Shown: positions 46,923 through 55,918 of the stretch, piece after piece | Numbering within the stretch: the stretch's first letter is position 1 | Layout: each line of letters starts with the position of its first letter | NCBI GenBank assembly: GCA_973895155.1 | Contig: OZ316896.1 | Span: 930,001 to 994,000 of the forward strand | Direction of reading: 5' to 3' | Length of the DNA stretch: 64,000 nucleotides | Source: Marsupella aquatica | Lineage: Eukaryota; Marchantiophyta | Notes under the pieces: model-generated | Database searches by the model: none | Told to the model about the DNA's origin: nothing | Seen by the model: only the letters and a program-made list of their open reading frames with translations | Made by a program: the position numbers and the translations under genes

Positions 46923-49900
46923 ATGTATGAGGGAGATCCACCGAATAAAAGAAAACCTACCAAGACCTCCAGTAATTCGGATGCTGCAAAATTAGTAGTG
47001 ACCCCTCGCACATTGTTACCCGAATTCCAGTCACCAGGAGCACCTGCACCGGGTAGTGTGTGGAAACAAGTGGGATCTATTCAAGAGGCAAGTGGCTCTT
47101 TGGAAAGGCCCACGTCGACCCGACCCCTGTTTGTAAATCTTCGTTCAGGTCCAAAACTTATTGGTTCTCAAAAGACCAAGCTCCGCCAGCAGACAGTACG
47201 TTCGGTGAACCAAATTGACTCTGGTGTGGATAGTACCACTGAGAGGGCCTTATCTCATACCGAAGGAAGAAATTTGGGTTTGCCCGAGAATACAGTTGCA
47301 GAATCGCTGGCCCAAGATAATTCTGTCGATCTTTCACAATTGGATAATCCAGAACCACTGAGTGAAGCCGGTGGTTCGTCTTCTAGTGAGACAAGCAGCA
47401 GTTCAGGCTTGGGCAGCCCAAACCCATTTGCTACCCGATCAGCTCTTCCTTTCGTTACCCTCCTAGCTCCAACCACGATGGCTCGAAATAATGTGAGGTA
47501 CGACCGGTTCTTCGGTACTTCCAAGGAGGATGCAGAGGTGTATTTGAAAGAATTTGAAGCTGCAGCTGCATCCAATGGACAGAGTCAAGACGCTGAAAAA
47601 GCCAATCTGTTTGGTGGTCTAATGAAAAAGGGTGCTCAGAAATGGTATGACCGTTTTCCGGACAAGCAGGATTGGGGGAAATTGAAGGCTGCTTTCTTGG
47701 CCAAATATAAAGAAGAAGGAGCAGCTGCGCGTGCCTTTGCCCGAATCTCACATCTGCACATGAAGAAACATGGGTCTGTGAGGAAATATGCCGACAAATT
47801 ATTGGATTTGGTAGATCAATATAATCCAGCTACCTCGAAATCTACTATCAAGGACTGGTTTATTAACGGTTTACCCTCCAGGATTGCTCGTTACGTGAGA
47901 CGAGAAGGTGGCACCACTTTGGAAGAAGTACAAGAGGCAGCCCAGAAGTACGTAGACTCGGAGATTTCAGAGAGAAAACGAGTTAAGAAGGACCTGAAGA
48001 AAGACAAAAGAAAGAAGAAGAAAACGTCCAGGTCTAAATCTGACTCGGAGACGGAATCAAGTGAAAGTAGCACTAGTGAGGAGGACGAGAGTACAAATTC
48101 GAGCACTAGTGATAGTTCAAGCTCAAGTTCCGACTCAGAATCCGTTGCTCCTAAAAAGAAGAAATCCTCTGTAAAAGGGAATAATAAAGTTCCCAACCAG
48201 AAGAAGATGGATCGCATGATGGAAGAACTCTCTGGCCAATTGTCCAAGTTGAATGTCAATATCGCCGCGGTAAAACCAGTACGAAGGTTGCCTGCTCCCA
48301 TGAGAATGAACGTATGGTGCACCCGATGCAGTCAGCAGGGCCATTACCCGAACGAGTGCCCCACATTACGAACCCCGGTGAATTATGTAGATGGTCAAGA
48401 AGAGGCTGAGGAGTATGAGTACGATCCCACGTATACCGTCCAAACAGCACCCCCTGGACAATATTTCCCACCACCTCCTGCTTCCAGACCGACTTGGGGA
48501 CCACCTAAGCCCACTTTCAATAAACCAACGTCAAGACCACCCATGGGACCCCCGGGAGGATACCCACCACGAGGAATGCCGCGTCAAAAAGGGGCTTGTT
48601 GGAATTGTGGCCAACCTGATCATTATTCACCCCAGTGCCCTTATCCCAAACAGGAGGTGGGGTATACACCTGTCTGTGGGAACTGTGGAAAAGAAGGACA
48701 CTTACCGGTGGAATGCCCGAATCCGGCTAAGCCTAGGCTGATGGTTCGATTTGCTCAAGAGCCAGTTAAAGAAGCAAGTCGACCTGAAGCCAAGATTCGG
48801 ATGGTTTATTCTGAAGAGATGGAGCAATGCAGCTTCATTCAACATATGGATGTAAATCGGGTGGAATTAAAGCCAGATTCACTTTTTCATCAACCAGTAT
48901 CCGGGGTGGTGCCTGATGTCTTGGTAAGTCATTTAGTGAAACCTGAAGTAGTTGGTATGCCGAATGATCGAGTTCAGAATCGGGATAAAGTTCTGACTAA
49001 TATTTACGCAACTACTCGTTCGAAGAAAAAGGAGACCAAGAAGCACGAGCATCAGCAGGTCGCGAAAGCTCCCAAGGATGAAGGGCGCAAGCCATGTAAG
49101 GAAGGCCTCGACAAAGAAGACGACCCTGCTTATGACCGATATGACCCAAAATACTTCTTGCCCGACATCTCTTTGGAAGTGAAAGACCATCTGGAAGAGC
49201 TAGTTAAGGAGCAAGTGCAATCTCCTAACCCACCAGTAGTAGTCAAAGCTAAAGAGCCACTGAAAAATCCAGGTTATGATATTGTTGAAGATGTCAAGAA
49301 TCATCCTGCACATATCACCATTGGGGAATTATTACAGGACAATCCGGTTTATAGGCGACAGCTGAGGAGCCTCCTTGCAGGAAAACGGAGGAAGAAGAAG
49401 TTACCTTCTGTGGATGTGCTACGAACAGAGTGGGAGGACAAAGGACCGATGGAAATTGAGGTTCAAATCCAGGGGTGTGTCATTCGGAGAGTTCCTGTGG
49501 ATGGAGGAGCCAGCGTTAATCTGATTACACAGTCAGCAGCATTTAATTTGGGTTTCACTAAGTTTGAGCCCACTCCCAAGATTTTGCGCATGGCGGATCA
49601 GTCTCGTGTGGTACCCATAGGGAAGCTGACCAAAGTAGAAACTTTGATTGCTGGTGTCCCTTTTCTGTTGGATTATGTGGTTATTAATCCGGAAATACCA
49701 TCCAGCTTTCCTGTTTTGTTAGGCCGACCATGGTTGTATAAGGCTCAAGTTCAGGTTAATTGGCAATCTCAAGAGCTTTCATTTGGGAAGCCTAAGGTGA
49801 CTGTTAGTTGGGTTCCGGAACCACATTTTGGAGAAACACAAACAGATGATGGGTACACCTCGGATTTTTCGACCTCTTCGCTAGTCCTGCAGCCATTGGA

Positions 49901-49976
49901 ATTTGAACTGGAGGAAGTTCGTTACTTGGAAGTTTATCTGTCTGATGCTCCCATAAAACCAACTAGGCCCTCCTGA
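46923..49976 (+). CDS. Gag-Pro polyprotein of young gypsy element (1017 aa)
   Basis: Structural protein plus protease. The first 185 residues are Ser/Pro-rich without a clear domain. A retrotransposon gag (capsid-like) domain runs from about 186 to 345 (VRYDRFF, LMKKGAQKWYDRF, LHMKKHGSVRKYADK). A Lys-rich then Ser/Asp/Glu-rich linker follows to about 410. Three CX2CX4HX4C zinc knuckles lie at about 466-479, 559-572 and 584-597 (RNA binding). A retropepsin-like domain is at about 855-950, with VDGGASVNLI (Asp860-Gly-Gly replacing Asp-Thr/Ser-Gly) and FPVLLGRPWLY. The frame is open throughout. It ends in UGA, after which the same frame continues into Pol. The ATG at 46923 is the first in this frame near a GGATGT context; an internal start cannot be excluded. 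Confidence 0.93.
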   Translation: MYEGDPPNKRKPTKTSSNSDAAKLVVTPRTLLPEFQSPGAPAPGSVWKQVGSIQEASGSLERPTSTRPLFVNLRSGPKLIGSQKTKLRQQTVRSVNQIDSGVDSTTERALSHTEGRNLGLPENTVAESLAQDNSVDLSQLDNPEPLSEAGGSSSSETSSSSGLGSPNPFATRSALPFVTLLAPTTMARNNVRYDRFFGTSKEDAEVYLKEFEAAAASNGQSQDAEKANLFGGLMKKGAQKWYDRFPDKQDWGKLKAAFLAKYKEEGAAARAFARISHLHMKKHGSVRKYADKLLDLVDQYNPATSKSTIKDWFINGLPSRIARYVRREGGTTLEEVQEAAQKYVDSEISERKRVKKDLKKDKRKKKKTSRSKSDSETESSESSTSEEDESTNSSTSDSSSSSSDSESVAPKKKKSSVKGNNKVPNQKKMDRMMEELSGQLSKLNVNIAAVKPVRRLPAPMRMNVWCTRCSQQGHYPNECPTLRTPVNYVDGQEEAEEYEYDPTYTVQTAPPGQYFPPPPASRPTWGPPKPTFNKPTSRPPMGPPGGYPPRGMPRQKGACWNCGQPDHYSPQCPYPKQEVGYTPVCGNCGKEGHLPVECPNPAKPRLMVRFAQEPVKEASRPEAKIRMVYSEEMEQCSFIQHMDVNRVELKPDSLFHQPVSGVVPDVLVSHLVKPEVVGMPNDRVQNRDKVLTNIYATTRSKKKETKKHEHQQVAKAPKDEGRKPCKEGLDKEDDPAYDRYDPKYFLPDISLEVKDHLEELVKEQVQSPNPPVVVKAKEPLKNPGYDIVEDVKNHPAHITIGELLQDNPVYRRQLRSLLAGKRRKKKLPSVDVLRTEWEDKGPMEIEVQIQGCVIRRVPVDGGASVNLITQSAAFNLGFTKFEPTPKILRMADQSRVVPIGKLTKVETLIAGVPFLLDYVVINPEIPSSFPVLLGRPWLYKAQVQVNWQSQELSFGKPKVTVSWVPEPHFGETQTDDGYTSDFSTSSLVLQPLEFELEEVRYLEVYLSDAPIKPTRPS

Positions 49977-49982
49977 CAATTA
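49974..49982 (+). promoter_or_regulatory. Probable readthrough stop: UGA CAA UUA
   Basis: The Gag-Pro stop (49974-49976) is followed directly by CAA UUA, which fits the CAR-YYA context known to promote stop-codon readthrough in plants. The frame after the stop is open and in phase with Pol, and no ATG lies near the start of the Pol frame. Readthrough itself is inferred. Confidence 0.75.
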
Positions 49983-52949
49983 ACTTCATCATCGGAAGTG
50001 GGCCCAGCAGCAGACGAACCTCCTAATACTGAGGCTAATAGGGATTTACACCATGATATGGGAGTGTCAGCTACCCTTGAGCCATTTGCACCAGAAGTAT
50101 CCAAACTTGGACTTCAGCCGGCAAACCTCACGGATGGAATTGTGGATCCAAAAGCTTGTCAGAAAATCGAAATTGAGCCAGACAAGTTTTTGAATATTGG
50201 TAAGCATATCGAAGGAGAGCTACGGGAACAGTATATCAGTTTATTAACCCAGTACAAAGATGTCTTTGCCTGGAGTCATTCTGATTTAAAAGGTATCCAT
50301 CCACATTTGGGCGAACATCGTATTGACCTTATGGAAGGAGCAGTACCTGTCCGACAGAGACAGTACCGTTTGAATCCCAAATATTCCATCCTGGTTAAAG
50401 ACGAGTTGGACAAGCTCACGACTGCTGGATTTATCTACCCGGTCTTGAGTAGTGAATGGGTCTCACCAATTGTCATTGTCCCCAAAAAGCCGGGACCCGA
50501 TGGTAAAACGAAAATTCGCGTTTGTCAAGACTTCCGGAAGTTGAATGCTGCCACTCGGAAAGATCATTATCCTTTGCCATTTATTGATCTGGTACTTGAT
50601 TCAGTGGCCTTGCATGAGTTATACAGTTTTTTAGATGGGTACTCTGGTTATAACCAGGTGTCCATTCGGAAGGAGGATCGCGACAAGACTACGTTCACCA
50701 CCGACTGGGGTACATATGCATTTACCATGATGCCTTTTGGGCTGTGTAATGCCCCGGGTACTTTTCAGCGCATTATGATGATTATTTTTCAAGAATATTT
50801 GCGGCATTTCATGGAGATTTTTATTGACGACTTTTGTGTTTACGGGTCAGCGGCTGAACACCTCGTCCATTTGGAGAAGACATTTCAGAAGTGTAGAGAG
50901 GCTCAGTTGTGTCTTCATCCAGAAAAGTGCTTTATTGGTATGAAGGAGGGAATTTTGTTAGGCCATGTTATTTCACAACGCGGCATTGAGGTTGATACAG
51001 AGAAGGTTAGAGTAATTATGGAGTTGCAACCACCGACCGATTTAAAGCAGCTTCGTGCTTTTCTGGGACATGTGGGGTATTATCGTCGGTTCATTTATAA
51101 ACATGCTAATATTGCCTTACCCTTAACCCAACTGTTAAAAAGTGATGTGGAATATACATGGAATGAGGAGCGGCAGCAAGCATTCCAGTTGCTCAAGGAT
51201 CGGTTAATCTCTGCACCTATTTTGTCACCCCCAGATTGGACTAAGAAGTTTCATGTCTTCATTGACTCTTCTGCGTTCTGCATTGGAGCTAATCTCAGTC
51301 AGAAGGATGTGGAAAACCGTGACCATCCAATTTACTATGCCAGCTGCCAAATGAGTGCAGCCGAGAAAAACTACTCCGTCACTGAACGGGCAGCTTTGGC
51401 CATCGTCTTTGCGTGTAAGAAATTTCGTCACTATTTGTTGGGGTATCAGGTTACTTTTCACACTGATCATAATTCCTTAAAATATTTGGTTAACCAAGTG
51501 GATCTCTCAGGACGAGTAGCCCGCTGGGTTTTACTACTCCAAGAATTTGATTATGAAGTTCATGTCCGACCTGGCAAACATCATGAGAATGCAGACTTCC
51601 TATCTCGGTTACCTGGTCCGGAGAATCAGCATAATCTCTCCGATGAATTTCCTGACGAGCATTTGTGGCACATTGAAGGGGAGTCTTCTCGATATTTTAA
51701 TATTGTGCACATGCTGCTTCATGGAACGTTCCCTGAAGGCTTTAATGCGGAAGAACGAGCTGTCTTTGCTCATAAGGTGGGTCCCTATACCATTATTCGG
51801 GGCACTTTGTTTAAACAAGGTCCTGATCAACAATTGCGACGTTGTCTAGAGGATAGGGAACTTCCCCAAGTAATTGAAGCTTTACATTCAGGAGAAACCG
51901 GTGGGCATTATGCTGTGAATACCACAGTTAAGAAAATTTTGGATGCTGGATACTGGTGGCCTACTATGCATCGAGATACTTACAATTTTATTAAGACCTG
52001 TGATCCCTGTCAAAGGATCGGGAAGCCCACTGCTAGTTCCAAATGGCCTCTTACGCCTATCCTTCCGTTGGCACCATTTGAGAAATGGGGGATTGATTTT
52101 ATTGGCCCAATTTCTCCAGCAGCTCGGAAAAGCCGAAGCAAATATATTATTCTGGCCACTGATTATGCCACCAAATGGGTAGAGGCGAAAGCTACTCGCA
52201 AGAATGATGCTATAACCGCAGCTGCATTTCTCTTTGAGCACATTATCACCCGGTTTGGTTGTCCTTTGGAGTTGGTAAGCGATAGGGGTTTGCATTTTCT
52301 TAACTCAACTATTGAGTTAATCATTGACCTTTATCTTATCAAGCATCGCAAAACTACTCCTTACAACCCCCGAGCTAATGGCTTAACCGAGAGAGCTAAT
52401 GGCATTATGGGCAAGATTCTGAATAAAATGGTAGAATCTCACAAGACAGATTGGGATGTGAAGCTCCATTCTGCATTATGGGCTTACCGCACCGCTGAGA
52501 AGATTACAACTCTTCACACCCCCTTCTATCTGACCTATGGCCTGAATAGTATTATTCCAATAGAATTTTCGTTACCAACGGAACGTATCTTGGTACCACA
52601 CCGACTCTCTCCTTCAGATAGTCTCTCACATCGGTTTTCCAATATTGTTAAATTAGAAGAAGTTAGACTTTTAGCATTAGACCATACAGTCACCATTCAG
52701 AACCAGCGTAAACTTGCTTATGATAAGAAGCTGCGCGTAGTGCAGTTAGATGTTGGTGATTTAGCATTAGTCTTTGATTCTCGTTATATGCTATTTCCTG
52801 GGAAACTTCATACTCATTGGATTGGTCCTTACCGAGTTACACACATCTGGGATAATGGTTCAGTTTCATTGACTACCTTAGATGGTCACCCACTTAACAC
52901 TAGAATCAATGGGTTTAGGATTAAACGGTACTATGAGTCTTCCATTTAG
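49977..52949 (+). CDS. Pol of young gypsy element: RT, RNase H, integrase
   Basis: Open frame directly continuing the Gag-Pro frame after the UGA. Residues below are counted from codon 49998. RT about 110-360: RVCQDFRKLNA, YSFLDGYSGYNQV (motif A Asp), MMPFGLCNAPGTFQRIM (motif B), IFIDDFCVYG (catalytic DD near 277). RNase H about 415-530: FHVFIDSSAF, TERAALAIVFA, TDHNSLKYL. Integrase: HHCC zinc finger about 630-670, then catalytic Asp near 699 (WGIDFIGP), Asp near 761 (VSDRG) and Glu near 797 (GLTERANG), spaced 35 residues as in D,D35E. A GPY-type C-terminus follows (HWIGPYRV, NGFRIKRYY) with no chromodomain. All catalytic residues are present. It has no obvious own start codon, so it is probably made only by readthrough. 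Confidence 0.94.
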   Translation, partial: QLTSSSEVGPAADEPPNTEANRDLHHDMGVSATLEPFAPEVSKLGLQPANLTDGIVDPKACQKIEIEPDKFLNIGKHIEGELREQYISLLTQYKDVFAWSHSDLKGIHPHLGEHRIDLMEGAVPVRQRQYRLNPKYSILVKDELDKLTTAGFIYPVLSSEWVSPIVIVPKKPGPDGKTKIRVCQDFRKLNAATRKDHYPLPFIDLVLDSVALHELYSFLDGYSGYNQVSIRKEDRDKTTFTTDWGTYAFTMMPFGLCNAPGTFQRIMMIIFQEYLRHFMEIFIDDFCVYGSAAEHLVHLEKTFQKCREAQLCLHPEKCFIGMKEGILLGHVISQRGIEVDTEKVRVIMELQPPTDLKQLRAFLGHVGYYRRFIYKHANIALPLTQLLKSDVEYTWNEERQQAFQLLKDRLISAPILSPPDWTKKFHVFIDSSAFCIGANLSQKDVENRDHPIYYASCQMSAAEKNYSVTERAALAIVFACKKFRHYLLGYQVTFHTDHNSLKYLVNQVDLSGRVARWVLLLQEFDYEVHVRPGKHHENADFLSRLPGPENQHNLSDEFPDEHLWHIEGESSRYFNIVHMLLHGTFPEGFNAEERAVFAHKVGPYTIIRGTLFKQGPDQQLRRCLEDRELPQVIEALHSGETGGHYAVNTTVKKILDAGYWWPTMHRDTYNFIKTCDPCQRIGKPTASSKWPLTPILPLAPFEKWGIDFIGPISPAARKSRSKYIILATDYATKWVEAKATRKNDAITAAAFLFEHIITRFGCPLELVSDRGLHFLNSTIELIIDLYLIKHRKTTPYNPRANGLTERANGIMGKILNKMVESHKTDWDVKLHSALWAYRTAEKITTLHTPFYLTYGLNSIIPIEFSLPTERILVPHRLSPSDSLSHRFSNIVKLEEVRLLALDHTVTIQNQRKLAYDKKLRVVQLDVGDLALVFDSRYMLFPGKLHTHWIGPYRVTHIWDNGSVSLTTLDGHPLNTRINGFRIKRYYESSI

Positions 52950-52971
52950 AATTCCACCTGGGACAGGTTGC

Positions 52972-52987
52972 AATTTAAGTGGAGGGC
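52972..52987 (+). promoter_or_regulatory. Internal (central) polypurine-tract-like copy
   Basis: AATTTAAGTGGAGGGC, identical to the tract before the 3' LTR (56455-56470), lies 23 bases after the Pol stop codon. The bases before it are also similar (GGGACAGGTTGC versus GGGGACACGGCGA). Confidence 0.8.
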
Positions 52988-53079
52988 GGTAGTTATACTT
53001 AGTTAGAATTAGTGACCCTCCCTAGTAAGTATTCGGCATATTTTTTTAATTTTTTTTAGTTACTTTCAGTTTTTACATT

Positions 53080-53160
53080 GGACGCTGTGAAAAGCGTCCA
53101 TTGTAACTCGACGCTAGGGAAGCGTCCACTTAGTTTACAAAGGACGTTGTGCAGAGGTCC
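53080..53160. repeat. Hairpin array in post-pol spacer
   Basis: GGACGCT/AGCGTCC at 53080-53099 (loop GTGAAA), GACGCT/AGCGTC at 53110-53126 (loop AGGGA) and a decayed unit at 53142-53160 (GGACGTTGTGCAGAGGTCC). Half-units (GACGCTGTGAGCC, GGACGCTGAGGA) follow up to about 53255. It fills the gap between pol and the 3' ORFs. Confidence 0.85.
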
Positions 53161-53332
53161 GCTTTTGTATTAGTTCAGTTGCATGAGACGCTGTGAGCCG
53201 ATGACTAGGCATCTTGTACAATGGCGGATTGCGACAGCTCAACGGGACGCTGAGGAGTAAGCAGTCGCGCTTCGCCCTAGTTCACTATGGAACACGATTC
53301 TCACTGAGCTTACGGAGCTAACAAGTCACGCG

Positions 53333-53947
53333 ATGGCGGAGACTGAGCTGACGACGCGACCAATACTCGCAGACATTCCATCGAATGCAGTGCATAGGCG
53401 GCAGTTGAAGACGGCTCTGGCAAAAATGGGCTTGAAGAAGCTGCTTCAACTTCCTTGGAAGATTTGCGAATTCAGCCTTATCGATCAAGGTGTCTGGGAC
53501 GCTGAAGAAAGGATTGGTGTGCGCTCGCGTCCCAGTGTTTGGACTGAAGCGCTCATAGCGAAGGTCTATTCGACGCCGATGGAGGGCGAGGATTTACAGA
53601 GGGTTGATTGTGAGCCTCGGGTTTATGTAGAATCCTTCTTCGCTCCAGGATCTTTCAAGAGGCGGAATGGATGGCTAGCGGCGGACTGCTTAGATAATTC
53701 TCTGCAGCGTCTATTTCGATTTCTGGCACCAATTTTCTACCCAGAAAGCCAGACGCGCATCACTCTTTCGTTCGCTGCAACGGTGATCTGTTCATTAGAA
53801 CAGACGCAGTCTATCAATTGGACGAAGGTTTTGCACCGAGTAATTCATACTCAGGTCAAAAATTTTCGTAGCAGGCTGAAAACGGGGAAAATAAGGTGTA
53901 CCTACTTGGCCCCTTATTTAGCTCACATTTACCATAAGTATGACTGA
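53333..53947 (+). CDS. 3' ORF A of young gypsy element (204 aa), unknown function
   Basis: Starts at an ATG in a good context (GCGATGG), 383 bp after pol, in a different frame from Pol. Not recognised with certainty. The layout (a WxxALIAKVY segment with a GEDL stretch, then a helical ~90-residue C-terminal part with LQRLFRFLAPIFYPESQTRI, SFAATVICSLEQTQSINWTK and YLAPYLAHIYHKYD) is reminiscent of the 'putative plant transposon protein' domain seen in accessory regions of plant retroelements; this is inference by pattern. It ends in UGA (53945-53947), after which the same frame stays open into the next ORF. Its position, where an envelope-like gene sits in some gypsy elements, implies a spliced or subgenomic mRNA. 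Confidence 0.8.
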   Translation: MAETELTTRPILADIPSNAVHRRQLKTALAKMGLKKLLQLPWKICEFSLIDQGVWDAEERIGVRSRPSVWTEALIAKVYSTPMEGEDLQRVDCEPRVYVESFFAPGSFKRRNGWLAADCLDNSLQRLFRFLAPIFYPESQTRITLSFAATVICSLEQTQSINWTKVLHRVIHTQVKNFRSRLKTGKIRCTYLAPYLAHIYHKYD

Positions 53948-55906
53948 CTGCTTGTCTTGGAAAAAGATTTTTATCGCAACAATCAGAGAGCATCTACCGG
54001 TGAAGCAAATTATATGCCTGAAGTACGAGAAGTCCGAGCCAATTCCACAGTGGTAGAGCTATGTGCAATACTCGACTGTGAGGAACCTGAACTGGTGGGT
54101 GAAGTTCGGAAATTGAAAGAGACAAGAGCATCAGCTGAAGGGAGTGACGATCCGATTCTTCACCAACCAAGAGAGGCTCAAGTTGCCGAAGATGTTCCTT
54201 CAGCAATGCCAACAGGGTTGGAGCATTCTATGTCACCTCGACTCTCGTGTTCACCTTGTGCTGCCGAGCCTATTTATGATGTTGATCAGGATAATTCTGC
54301 TTCTCGGATGAATGTTGAAGATGAGGTGAGGGTGGATGAAGAAGGTTTTTCAGGGGAACCTCTTCAACATTCTACTGCTGAGGACGAGTATGATGGATTT
54401 ACTTCTACCCCTGTTTTGGTTCCCATAGAGGCAAATAGTGATGCTTTGCAGGCTTTACAGGAGTATGATTCGTCCGACTCTCTTAGTTCTAGCCCAAATA
54501 TAGGTGAAATCCCTCTGGTCCAGGAGTCAGAAATATTAAGCTCAGAAATTGTGAAGCTGGTTAAAGTTGATTCGGAGGATGCAATTGTGGATATAGACGA
54601 AGTAGGTGAACCAGTGACTTCTCCCCAATCTGTCGCAAGATACCCTGCCTGGTCTACACCTGGTTCACTCATATCGATTCCTTTGGATATAACTAAGGAA
54701 TTAGATGAGGCAATAGCCGCGACAGGAGCTCCTTCATTTCCGCCTGTAAAATGGGTTTCTCCTGAAGATGAGTTGATTGAAGGAGGCTCTGCTGGTTTTC
54801 CGAGTCGCAATCAGGTATCTGGTAATATGGGTATATCTGTACCCATATTGGTACCCGAGACACCCGCTTCGACAACCAGCTCAGCACCAGTTTCATTGGC
54901 TACAAACGAGGATAAAAACATTCGGGAGGAGTTTTCAGTGACGTATACTCGAAAATCTTGGAAACGGTTGCGCCATGCTATCAGTCGACAGATCTTTCCT
55001 GAAGCATCTTCCCAGGATTTTGAACAGGGAGAAGCACCTATCGGAACAGACGAGCTACCCCTTCCTGTACTTTTGACAGATCGAACTAACCAGGAAGTCT
55101 CTTTACCTAGCGATAATTTTAAAGAAGAACTTCCTGTTTTAGTACCAATGCATCCCATTGCAGATCAACCAGCTACTGTTGCAAGAGAAGAATTTGAACC
55201 ACTGGAGCCCGAACCTTCTGCTCCTTCGTCTCCTGTTACATTGCCAATTCGACCAGTTAAGGAGTCAGTGATTCCTTCCGCTATGCCAGATGTAATTTTC
55301 CGTTGGATAGGAGCACCAAGTGATGGAGAAGAAGACGAAGACCCTCGCATTATCAGAGTACCTCCTCGACTTCGGCATACAGTGGATTTGCCACCCCGAA
55401 ATCCTATCCCTAATTTGGCTTCAATTCACAGGTGCGAGAAGAAACATTTTCGAGTAGCTTTTCGACATCTGGAGATGGAGAGCATTTTGCAGCAGCAGCA
55501 GATTTTGCCAATGACATCCCATCCGAGGATTCGTAGTTTGATTCGCACATATGAACCTGGGAAGGCGGTTCCTCCCATTGATAAGGACAGACGACATAAG
55601 TTTTCGGAGTTCGAAATTTGGTGTTGGGTGTATATGCTTCGACGAGCTCAAGCTCCATTTCCGCCCCTTGTGCCGGAAATTCCATGGCCCTATCCATACT
55701 ATGTTTGGGTTTGTCCTGGTGGGTTTGCTATTCCAATTAAATATGAGAAGAAGCTTGTTAAGCTAAGGGAGCAGTTGATTACAAAACAATGTATGCTACC
55801 GGCTCCCCAAGGGTTCAAGTCGCTTAGGTGTTTAGCGTTCCTACCTATTATTCCTTCTTATCCGGATGTGATTATTCAAGGTGTTTTATCTAGGACACAG
55901 ATTTGA
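53948..55906 (+). CDS. 3' ORF B of young gypsy element, large acidic protein, unknown function
   Basis: Directly continues the frame of ORF A after its UGA; the first ATG in this frame is at 54015, giving about 630 aa. The first two thirds are rich in Glu, Ser, Pro and Val, with no hydrophobic segment and no recognisable domain, probably disordered. The last about 190 residues look folded: RVPPRLRHTVDLPPR, FRHLEMESILQQQQ, FSEFEIWCWVYMLRRAQAPF, PWPYPYYVWVCPGGFAIPI. I do not recognise a family. An open frame of this length in a very young element argues that it was maintained by selection. It ends in UGA (55904-55906), and the frame again stays open into ORF C. Translation may be by readthrough from ORF A or by separate initiation. 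Confidence 0.75.
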   Translation: MLVLEKDFYRNNQRASTGEANYMPEVREVRANSTVVELCAILDCEEPELVGEVRKLKETRASAEGSDDPILHQPREAQVAEDVPSAMPTGLEHSMSPRLSCSPCAAEPIYDVDQDNSASRMNVEDEVRVDEEGFSGEPLQHSTAEDEYDGFTSTPVLVPIEANSDALQALQEYDSSDSLSSSPNIGEIPLVQESEILSSEIVKLVKVDSEDAIVDIDEVGEPVTSPQSVARYPAWSTPGSLISIPLDITKELDEAIAATGAPSFPPVKWVSPEDELIEGGSAGFPSRNQVSGNMGISVPILVPETPASTTSSAPVSLATNEDKNIREEFSVTYTRKSWKRLRHAISRQIFPEASSQDFEQGEAPIGTDELPLPVLLTDRTNQEVSLPSDNFKEELPVLVPMHPIADQPATVAREEFEPLEPEPSAPSSPVTLPIRPVKESVIPSAMPDVIFRWIGAPSDGEEDEDPRIIRVPPRLRHTVDLPPRNPIPNLASIHRCEKKHFRVAFRHLEMESILQQQQILPMTSHPRIRSLIRTYEPGKAVPPIDKDRRHKFSEFEIWCWVYMLRRAQAPFPPLVPEIPWPYPYYVWVCPGGFAIPIKYEKKLVKLREQLITKQCMLPAPQGFKSLRCLAFLPIIPSYPDVIIQGVLSRTQI

Positions 55907-55918
55907 AGGACACCATTT

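Noticed and set aside
49977-49998. Gag-Pro/Pol fusion by ribosomal frameshift
   Set aside because: Both ORFs are in the same frame, so no shift is needed, and no slippery heptamer is seen at the junction.
53945-55906. UGA as selenocysteine codon in the 3' ORFs
   Set aside because: Land plants lack the selenocysteine insertion machinery. Readthrough or recent mutation are simpler.
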